Below the pieces are notes generated by a model that did no database searches, was not told the DNA's origin, and saw only the letters and a list, made by a program, of their open reading frames with translations. Positions 22,913 to 27,656 of a stretch of 27,656 nucleotides of DNA are shown here, one piece after another. The number at the start of each line of letters is the position of its first letter. Positions within the stretch are counted from its first letter, which is position 1. The stretch is from Spirochaetaceae bacterium (lineage in GTDB: Bacteria > Spirochaetota > Spirochaetia > SZUA-6 > Bin103): NCBI GenBank assembly GCA_026710565.1, contig JAPOQV010000088.1:1-27656 (forward strand), given 5' to 3'. The position numbers and the translations under genes are program-made.

Positions 22913-24676
22913 TCATCCGGGCGTGGCGTACGACAGGTCCCACCCGTCCAGGCTGGTCAGCGGACGCCGGGGGACGCCGAGGTCGGGCCGGCCGCCGTCG
23001 GCCCAGCCCAGCACCTCCTCCTTGTGGCCCAGGCGCCGCAGGGCGCTCCACGACTCGGTGTAGTTGCCGCGGCCGGGGGTGCAGTCCCAGAAGAAGAAGC
23101 TCTCCACCCCGGCCCGGTACAGCCCGGCGGCGCGCTCGCGGTACAACACGGGCGGCATCATGCGCGGCAACAGGCTCATCGACAGCGTGCAGGCGGTGCC
23201 GCGCGTCAGCTCGACGAACCAGTCCGCCCCGCGCGGGTCCTCCCAGGAGTCGGCGGCGCTGTCCAGGAACACCGCGGACGTGTAGGGGATGAGCGTATCC
23301 ACCAGCCCCTCCCCCACCCAGGTCTGCAGGTCCATGCCGTAGTAGAGGTTCTCCGCGGCGTCGCGCATGACGATCGCCGTGACCGGGATGCGCGGCCGCT
23401 GCCGGGCGCGCGCGACCTCGTCCAGCGCCGCGCGCACCTCGCTCATGAAGCTGGTGAGCACGCCGCAGCGGTGCCACAGCCACGTCGGGTCGTCGTCCGC
23501 CAGCGTGCGGGGATCCCGGCCGTGCCGCTCCGCGAAGCTGTCGATCAGCGGCGGCTCGAACTCGCTGAACGGGGGCCGCCGGTTGTAGGCAAGGCAGATG
23601 CCGTCGACGTCGTAGTCGGTGGCCACCTCGGTCAGCAGCGACACCGCGAAGCGCCGGCTCTCCGCGTAGGCATAGGAGATGCGAGGGGTTTCGCGTCCGT
23701 CGCGGTCGCGTCCCCGCAGCTCCGGGTGGCGCACGTAGAAGGAGTCGCCGTGGTCGAAGTGATCGTGATCCGGCGGAAACCGGAACCCGGCCGGCCGGTA
23801 GGTCGCGTGGAACTCCAGCCCCATGTCGCGGGCGTGCTCCCGGGCGACCCGGAACGGGTCGATGCCCTGCTCGCGCAGGACCTGCCAGCTCTCGCGGTTC
23901 AGGCGGTCGCCGCTGCGCGCGAAGTCGTCCAGCCCGTCGAGCGTCGGCAGCCTGCCGGCGGTGCCCAGGTAGTAGAGCAGGTCCCCCATGCCGCACTCCC
24001 AGTACAGCCGCGAGAAGTCGGAGTTGCGGAACATCTCGATGCGGCGCTGGATGTGGGCCGCTTCGGTCGGCCGCGTGGCGTAGTGCAGGCCGTGCGCGTC
24101 ATTGTGGCCGAACAGCCGCCGGGTGTCGCGCCGATCCGCGTCTGCCCGGCAGGTGGCGACTTCCGCCTCGGTGAGCGGGACCAGCTTCACGTACGCCAGG
24201 CGCACGGGGCTGCCCAGGACGCACCCGGGCGCGTCGCCTGCGGCGATCCGCCGGTTCTGCTGGCCGATCACCAGGTCCTGCCCGCTCAGGTCGGCGACCT
24301 TCCAGAACAGCTCCCGGATGCGGTGCCGCCCGGCGCGGTCGGTCACCGGGCAGGTGAGCACGGTGGAGCTGGCATCTCCGCTCAGGCGGGCCAGCACCAC
24401 CACGTCCTCCGAGGACTCGGCCATCAGCCCCAGCGACACCGCGTGGTAGCCGGAGGCACGCAACGAGTAGGTGAGGTCGGGAGCGTCCGTCTCCTCGTCG
24501 GCCCGCAGCATGGTGCCGGTCAGCCCCTCGAGCTGGTACGACAGCAGGCGCCAGCGGCGGGCGCGCGAGCCCGGGTACAGCGCCGCCGCCGGCCGGCAGG
24601 CGTCCAGGTCGGTGCGGTAGATCGCCGGCCCCGAGAGCCAGCCGTCGCCGATCAGGTCTCTGCTCGTATCACCCAT
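22913..24676 (-). CDS. Large glycosyl-hydrolase-like (GH10-like/DUF4015-type barrel) protein, function unknown
   Basis: 587 residues from ATG 24676 (MGDTSRDLIGDG), where the coherent sequence begins; the frame is open to 24982, but that part overlaps the neighbouring gene antisense. The first ~210 residues look like a beta-sandwich. From about 240 to 560 the pattern is a TIM barrel of the glycosidase-like type: GLEFHATYRPAGF, YDVDGICLAYNRRP, then PVTAIVMRDAAENLYYGMDL and AGVESFFFWDCTP, each shaped like a beta-strand ending in polar residues. I recognise the general family-10-like glycosyl hydrolase/DUF4015 look but not a precise family. No signal peptide. It sits upstream of the SRPBCC-TIGR01777 gene with a 10-base gap. 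Confidence 0.8.
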   Translation of the reverse strand: MGDTSRDLIGDGWLSGPAIYRTDLDACRPAAALYPGSRARRWRLLSYQLEGLTGTMLRADEETDAPDLTYSLRASGYHAVSLGLMAESSEDVVVLARLSGDASSTVLTCPVTDRAGRHRIRELFWKVADLSGQDLVIGQQNRRIAAGDAPGCVLGSPVRLAYVKLVPLTEAEVATCRADADRRDTRRLFGHNDAHGLHYATRPTEAAHIQRRIEMFRNSDFSRLYWECGMGDLLYYLGTAGRLPTLDGLDDFARSGDRLNRESWQVLREQGIDPFRVAREHARDMGLEFHATYRPAGFRFPPDHDHFDHGDSFYVRHPELRGRDRDGRETPRISYAYAESRRFAVSLLTEVATDYDVDGICLAYNRRPPFSEFEPPLIDSFAERHGRDPRTLADDDPTWLWHRCGVLTSFMSEVRAALDEVARARQRPRIPVTAIVMRDAAENLYYGMDLQTWVGEGLVDTLIPYTSAVFLDSAADSWEDPRGADWFVELTRGTACTLSMSLLPRMMPPVLYRERAAGLYRAGVESFFFWDCTPGRGNYTESWSALRRLGHKEEVLGWADGGRPDLGVPRRPLTSLDGWDLSYATPG

Positions 24677-24744
24677 GTGCCCATTGTAGAGGCATGGCTC
24701 AAGGGGCGCACGGCCCGGCCCGTTGGCTGCGAGGCGCCATGAAG

Positions 24745-25215
24745 CTATCTCAGGTCCCATCCGGGCAGAGCTGCTGCCTGCCGGACCCACGCCGCCATCT
24801 GCTCCTCGTCGAGAGCGTCCTCGTACAGGTCGACCCAGCGCGCGTCCCTGTCCTTGCCGGAGCCGGGCGGGACGGGTCGCAGCGACGCGCCCTTGAAGAA
24901 GGTCACCTTCACGTAGCGGGTGAACACGTGGCAATTCAGGAACCAGCCTTGGCCATCGATGCCATAGAAGGGCGAGTTCCACCTCACGGCCTTTTGCACG
25001 TCAGGCACCGTGCGCACGATGAGGTCGTCGAGGCGGCGGCCGAGCTCGCTCTTCCAGCCCGGCATGGCCGCGATGTAGGCCTGCACGGGGGCGTCGCCGT
25101 CGCCCTTCGCGATCTGAGGGTTGCCGCCTGAGAGGAGGACCGGCTTTCCGCCGGCCGGCTTGGCTACGGCCTTCCTGACGACCTTCGTTGGCTTCCTGGA
25201 CGACTTCTCGGGCAT
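24745..25215 (-). CDS. DUF1801 (YdhG-like) domain protein
   Basis: 156 residues. A Lys/Arg-rich lead (about residues 1-40, SSRKPTKVVRKAVAKP) precedes a DUF1801 domain (about 42-150) with the typical PDVQKAVRWNSPFYGIDG and YVKVTFFKGASL segments. The family is small and its role is not settled; some members are described as iron chaperones. ATG 25215 is supported by GGAG about 6 bases upstream. It lies between the Hsp20 gene and the large glycosidase-like gene on the same strand, with a terminator-like hairpin separating it from hsp20, so it is probably transcribed on its own or with the gene after it (68-base gap). Confidence 0.9.
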   Translation of the reverse strand: MPEKSSRKPTKVVRKAVAKPAGGKPVLLSGGNPQIAKGDGDAPVQAYIAAMPGWKSELGRRLDDLIVRTVPDVQKAVRWNSPFYGIDGQGWFLNCHVFTRYVKVTFFKGASLRPVPPGSGKDRDARWVDLYEDALDEEQMAAWVRQAAALPGWDLR

Positions 25216-25313
25216 CGTTCACTCCGGTCCGCGCTTCGCGTGGCTGAATTGCATCCAATCATAGTGCGACGCGGTCCTCGACGGACGGGACGACGATGAG
25301 GCGCAGAGACCGA

Positions 25314-25344
25314 AAGGCCCGCCGGCCGGAGCCGGTGGGGCCTT
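25314..25344 (-). terminator. Probable terminator after hsp20
   Basis: AAGGCCC (25314-25320) pairs with GGGCCTT (25338-25344), and an inner CCGGC (25322-25326) pairs with GCCGG (25331-25335) around a 4-base loop. On the minus strand this strong hairpin begins 20 bases after the hsp20 stop and runs into a short TTT. The T-run is short, so efficiency is uncertain. Confidence 0.6.
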
Positions 25345-25364
25345 CGTGTGCCGAGGTGGTACGT

Positions 25365-25799
25365 CTACCCGGTCTTGACCGGGATCTCCCGCGCCTTGCT
25401 CGCCTGGTTCTTCGGGACCTGCAGGGTCAGCAGCCCGCCCTTGAAGGTTGCGCCCACCTTCTCATGGTCGGCGTCGCCCGGCAGCACGAAGCTGCGGGTG
25501 AACGACGCCCGGCGGCGCTCCCGGACCAGGTACCCCTCTGACTTGCGCCCATCCTTCTCGTCGGCGTTTGCGGAGATGGTCAGCACGTTGTCGTCGATGC
25601 TGACCTTCAGGTCCTTCTCTGGGACGCCGGGCAGCTCCGCCTCCAGCAGGTACGCCTTGTCCTCCTCGCGGATGTCCACGGCGGGCGCGCGGGTGCGCGC
25701 GGCCGGCGGCTGCTCGGCGAAGAAGGAGTCGAAGATGTGGTCGATACCGTCGAAGATGCTGCCCGGGCGGCCGGATCGATGTGGCACCAAGGTTCTCAT
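25365..25799 (-). CDS. Small heat-shock protein, Hsp20/alpha-crystallin family
   Basis: 144 residues from ATG 25799, set by AGGAGG 7 bases upstream. The N-terminal ~35 residues (phenylalanine-containing IFDGIDHIFDSFF) are followed by the alpha-crystallin domain: PAVDIREEDKAYLLEAELPG, VSIDDNVLTISAN, SFVLPGDAD, and the family hallmark GGLLTLQVPK near the end. The C-terminal IPV tripeptide (about residues 138-140) is the I-x-V motif that links subunits into oligomers. It is a cytoplasmic ATP-independent holdase chaperone. It is transcribed alone, with an AT-rich promoter region upstream and a hairpin downstream. Length and motifs are ordinary for the family. Confidence 0.96.
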   Translation of the reverse strand: MRTLVPHRSGRPGSIFDGIDHIFDSFFAEQPPAARTRAPAVDIREEDKAYLLEAELPGVPEKDLKVSIDDNVLTISANADEKDGRKSEGYLVRERRRASFTRSFVLPGDADHEKVGATFKGGLLTLQVPKNQASKAREIPVKTG

Positions 25800-25898
25800 G
25801 GTGTGCCTCCTGTAACGTGGTCTTGAGGACGTAGGCCTCGTATCAACACAAGGCAGACTCCATGCCAACTATCCAAGCCACTCCCCATGAGAGCCATA

Positions 25899-25929
25899 GT
25901 TATTTATAACAACAATAGATAACAGTGAA
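25899..25929 (-). promoter_or_regulatory. AT-rich candidate promoter/operator upstream of hsp20
   Basis: In very GC-rich surroundings, 25896-25930 is strongly AT-rich. On the minus strand TTCACT (25929-25924) and TATAAA (25908-25903) could be -35 and -10 boxes, with a short 15-base spacer. Across them lies an inverted repeat, GTTATTTAT (25899-25907) and ATAGATAAC (25915-25923), 8 of 9 positions matching with a 7-base spacer. A repressor site for heat-shock control is possible; it does not match the CIRCE element. The rest of 25800-26103 holds no recognisable gene. Confidence 0.4.
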
Positions 25930-25996
25930 ATGCTGCCGAAGAGTCTGCCGCCAGTACCGCTGACCCCTCGTTCGTCCCTAGAGATTGCGTGTCGTT

Positions 25997-26035
25997 ATGA
26001 CTCCCTCGGTGTCGACATGGGATAGCATGAGTCAT
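25997..26035 (+). promoter_or_regulatory. Inverted repeat ATGACTC...GAGTCAT upstream of hicB
   Basis: ATGACTC (25997-26003) and GAGTCAT (26029-26035) are perfect inverted copies separated by 25 bases, about 70 bases before the presumed hicB start. They may be an autoregulatory operator or promoter-proximal element; the arms are short, so chance is possible. Confidence 0.35.
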
Positions 26036-26103
26036 TTTGAGGCTATCGGCGAAACGAGGACTTGACACGACTCGTCGCGCACTCGACGATGCTCGCTGTC
26101 CCT

Positions 26104-26319
26104 ATGCACAACGGGTATACGGCTGTCATCAAGAAGACCTCGGACTGGTGGATCGGCTGGATCGAGGAAGTACCGGGAGTCAATTGCCAGGAACGGACGA
26201 AGGAAGCGCTGCTGGAGACGCTCAGGGTCACGCTGCAGGAAGCGCTGGAACTCAATCGCCGTGATGCTCTTGATGCCGCCGGGAGGGACTTCGAGGAAGC
26301 AACCATCGTCGTCGCATGA
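26104..26319 (+). CDS. hicB: HicB-family antitoxin (short form)
   Basis: 71 residues from ATG 26104. The HicB core is clear: NGYTAVIKKTSDWWIGWIEE followed by VPGVNCQERTKEALLETLR and a C-terminal helix. In-frame alternatives are ATG 26089 and TTG 26062, the last with a GAGG close by; homology begins at about GYTAVI, so the shortest start is used. It neutralises the HicA mRNA-targeting toxin. No DNA-binding C-terminal domain is present, unlike longer HicB proteins, so autoregulation by this protein alone is uncertain. It overlaps hicA by four bases (ATGA) in the antitoxin-first order. Confidence 0.88.
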   Translation: MHNGYTAVIKKTSDWWIGWIEEVPGVNCQERTKEALLETLRVTLQEALELNRRDALDAAGRDFEEATIVVA

Positions 26320-26525
26320 AGCGCAAGGAATTCCTGCGCCACCTGCGGAAAAACGGATGCGCACTGCTCCGAGAAGGCGGACGGCACTCGTGGTGGCACA
26401 ATCCGTCCGGCAACAGGCGCTCAGCGGTTCCTCGGCACACCGAGATCGACGATCGTCTTGCGCTCAAGATCTGCAAGGACCTCGGTATCGCTGCGATAGG
26501 ACGAGTGCCCAAGAGGGATCCGTAG
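26316..26525 (+). CDS. hicA: HicA-family mRNA interferase toxin
   Basis: 69 residues from ATG 26316, overlapping the hicB stop. It shows the HicA double-stranded-RNA-binding-like fold signature: KRKEFLRHLRKNGC at the start, then EGGRHSWWHNP with the catalytic-type His (residue 24 within GGRHS) and a C-terminal PRHTEIDDRLALKICKDLGI. The complete length and the conserved His suggest an active toxin that cleaves mRNA when HicB is degraded. The pair lies between hsp20 and a truncated gene next to an insertion sequence, a common setting for such mobile modules. Confidence 0.92.
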   Translation: MKRKEFLRHLRKNGCALLREGGRHSWWHNPSGNRRSAVPRHTEIDDRLALKICKDLGIAAIGRVPKRDP

Positions 26526-26599
26526 CCCGCGGCTATCGATCTGACACTCCGGCGCGGCCCGGCCTATGCTGCCGACCGTGGGCGCATCCGACGACCCGG

Positions 26600-27119
26600 G
26601 TCGCGAGTTATCTGCGGACGTTCGAGGAACTGCGCGCGCGCAAGCGCTGGTCGACGCAGTCGGTGACGTTCCGATTCGTCGCGCTGAGCCTTGGCGCGGC
26701 GGCCTCCACCATCGGTTACGAACGGCTGGAGGAGGCGGCCACCGACCTGCGCAAGCGCGCCCGCTGGTCCAGTCCGCTCAAGTCGGAGATCCGCTACGTG
26801 GTGGCCGCCATGATCCTGCGGCGCGGGCTGGATACGGCCCGGATCCACGAGTGCGTGTTCGCGACGCGCGACGCCATCAAGGCGCACAAGGTTCCCAGCC
26901 GCGGCACGGGCCCGACGCTGGCGGCGCTGCTGATGGCCCTGCACGGCGAGGGGGCTCCGGTGCCGGAGGAGCATCTCGAAAGGCTGGCGGTCATCTACCG
27001 CCGCTGGCGCACCGAGCACCGGTGGCTGACCAATGCCAACGATCTTCCGGCCGCGGCGCTGCATGCCTCCCGCGACGTGCCGGTCGACGACTTGGCGTCG
27101 GACATCGAGCGGGCCTACA
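26600..27119 (+). pseudogene. DUF4003-like gene remnant, cut at the 3' end by an insertion sequence
   Basis: Frame 2 reads RVASYLRTFEELRARKRWST, then a helical protein with YVVAAMILRRGLDTARIHEC, LAALLMALHGEGAPVPEEHL and YRRWRTEHRWLTNANDLPAA, ending in DLASDIERAYMS at the IS edge. The 'RTEHRWLTNANDLPAA' and 'IE..Y' ends resemble DUF4003 proteins. No start codon exists in this frame between the hicA end and the homologous part; an ATG at 26566 is in another frame, so the 5' end is lost or frameshifted. After 27119 the frame runs 13 codons into IS sequence and stops at 27158. About 170 residues remain, roughly half the expected length. Confidence 0.65.
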
Positions 27120-27124
27120 TGTCA

Positions 27125-27168
27125 GTGCCGGGTGAAAACTCCCCAGAAGTGCCGAAGTAAAACTCCCC
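27125..27168 (+). repeat. Two terminal direct repeats of the IS21-like left end
   Basis: GTGCCG-GGTG-AAAACTCCCC (27125-27144) and GTGCCG-AAGT-AAAACTCCCC (27149-27168) match at 16 of 20 positions with a 24-base period. Multiple such sites at each end bind the transposase in IS21-type elements. The second runs into a 10-base C tract (27165-27174). Confidence 0.75.
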
Positions 27169-27186
27169 CCCCCCGGTGATTCTGAG

Positions 27187-27211
27187 CAACCGGCCGATGC
27201 GGGGCCGGTTG
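27187..27211. terminator. Hairpin between IS left end and istA
   Basis: CAACCGGCC (27187-27195) and GGCCGGTTG (27203-27211) form a perfect 9-bp stem with a 7-base loop. It lies between the IS end and the transposase start. It may block read-through from outside into istA, as insertion sequences often do; it lacks a T-run. Confidence 0.5.
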
Positions 27212-27268
27212 TCCATCAATCAGAGCGCTAGGACGGTGCCTTCCGTGCTCAGGCGGGGGAGGTCCGAG

Positions 27269-27656
27269 GTGCTCAGGCTCAAGGGAGTATTCATGATCCA
27301 TCAACTCAGAGAACAAGGACTGACGGTCTCCGAGATCGCTCGGCGCATGCGGCTGGACCGCAAGACCGTACGCAGGTACCTGCAGCACGGCGTAGAGCAA
27401 CCCAGGTACGGGCCGAGGGCGCCAAGGCCGCGGAAACTCGATCCGTATCGCGCCTACGTGCGGGGGCGGTTGGTGAAGTGCCCGCAGCTGAGCGCGATAC
27501 GGCTGCTGAGTGACATCCGCGATCTGGGGTATCAAGGAGGACGTACCGCAGTGACGTACTTCGTCGCGGCGGTTCGCCCGCGCGAGGCGACGGGCTTCGA
27601 GCATCGGTTCGAGACGGCGCCCGGCGAGCAGGCGCAGGTGGACTTCGCGCAGTTCA
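27269..27656 (+). CDS. istA: IS21-family transposase (IstA), N-terminal part, continues past the window
   Basis: 129 codons are visible. GTG 27269 is preferred because GGGGGAGG (27255-27262) lies 6 bases upstream; ATG 27293 with GGGAG is the alternative. The N-terminus is a helix-turn-helix (LREQGLTVSEIARRMRLD followed by RKTVRRYL), used for binding the IS ends. The visible end, TAPGEQAQVDFAQF, is the start of the rve integrase catalytic domain, with the first Asp of the DDE triad in QVDF. The reading frame is clean up to the edge. A downstream istB ATPase gene would be expected outside the window. Confidence 0.92.
   Translation, partial: MLRLKGVFMIHQLREQGLTVSEIARRMRLDRKTVRRYLQHGVEQPRYGPRAPRPRKLDPYRAYVRGRLVKCPQLSAIRLLSDIRDLGYQGGRTAVTYFVAAVRPREATGFEHRFETAPGEQAQVDFAQF

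Larger units (their letters stand above)
27120..27656 (+). mobile_element. IS21-family insertion sequence, left end (right part outside window)
   Basis: The element appears to begin with TGTCAGTGCC at 27120, interrupting the DUF4003-like remnant. IS21 elements start with TG and carry repeated terminal transposase sites; here a 20-base motif occurs twice (27125-27144 and 27149-27168) 24 bases apart. A hairpin and then the istA-type transposase gene follow. The right end, istB and the target duplication are beyond the window, so completeness is unknown. Confidence 0.8.

Noticed and set aside
23024..24742. 572-codon plus-strand open frame
   Set aside because: Antisense to the large glycosidase-like gene; composition typical of shadow frames in GC-rich DNA.
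25896..25930. CIRCE heat-shock element
   Set aside because: The inverted repeat has neither the TTAGCACTC arms nor the 9-base spacer of CIRCE.
27165..27174. C10 tract as a phase-variation switch
   Set aside because: It lies in the non-coding left end of the IS and not inside a reading frame or a clear promoter spacer.
1..27656. CRISPR array, tRNA or rRNA genes
   Set aside because: No regularly spaced repeats and no tRNA-like cloverleaf or rRNA signature were noticed on reading; small RNAs cannot be excluded by eye.

Overview
High-GC chromosomal DNA, most likely from an uncultivated host-associated heterotroph; my best guess is a Spirochaetaceae-like lineage such as those binned from marine sponges. 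The reasons are a LplB/YtcP-type sugar importer whose binding protein has a signal peptide ending 'AFA' followed by EGQAEA (common in spirochaete binding proteins), and many Asp-box 'sialidase-like' proteins next to phytanoyl-CoA-dioxygenase-like proteins. The taxonomy is inference; no rRNA or other marker gene is present.

Layout. (1) 1-3828, minus strand: a probable operon read leftwards, Asp-box hydrolase, PhyH dioxygenase, SDR dehydrogenase, then an M24 peptidase-fold protein cut by the window edge. (2) About 3960-5357, plus strand: gene remains, a sialidase-like pseudogene joined at a tandem octamer to the last ~60 codons of a MalG-type sugar permease. (3) 5376-8394, plus: ROK kinase-like gene, a class II aldolase gene with a frameshift, and an alpha/beta hydrolase. 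(4) 8408-9352, minus: a second PhyH protein, divergent from two tandem paralogous Asp-box proteins (9484-11971, plus). (5) 11961-15685, minus: sugar ABC importer (secreted binding protein, hairpin, LplB-like and YtcP-like permeases; no ATPase here). (6) 15864-21547, plus: a tightly coupled six-gene operon of toroid protein, HpaI-type aldolase, Asp-box protein, enolase-superfamily dehydratase (broken), PfkB kinase and a 2-hydroxyacid-dehydrogenase-like protein. (7) 21541-25799, minus: SRPBCC-TIGR01777 fusion, a large glycosyl-hydrolase-like protein, DUF1801 protein and Hsp20. (8) 26104-27656, plus: hicB-hicA, the remnant of a DUF4003-like gene, and the left end of an IS21-family element with the start of istA.

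How it works together. The window reads as a carbohydrate utilisation island. The importer would bring in an oligosaccharide or glycoside. The Asp-box proteins lack signal peptides and would therefore act on it in the cytoplasm. The esterase, dioxygenases and dehydrogenase could remove or oxidise substituents, and dehydratase, kinase and aldolase would process a sugar acid in a 2-keto-3-deoxy-sugar-acid-like route. No substrate can be fixed from sequence alone.

Two themes stand out. First, decay: frameshifts, a nonsense codon, an internal deletion, two gene relics and an IS insertion. Second, several open enzymes keep the fold but lack canonical active-site residues (M24, ROK, class II aldolase, 2-hydroxyacid dehydrogenase). 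This is either further decay or repurposing.
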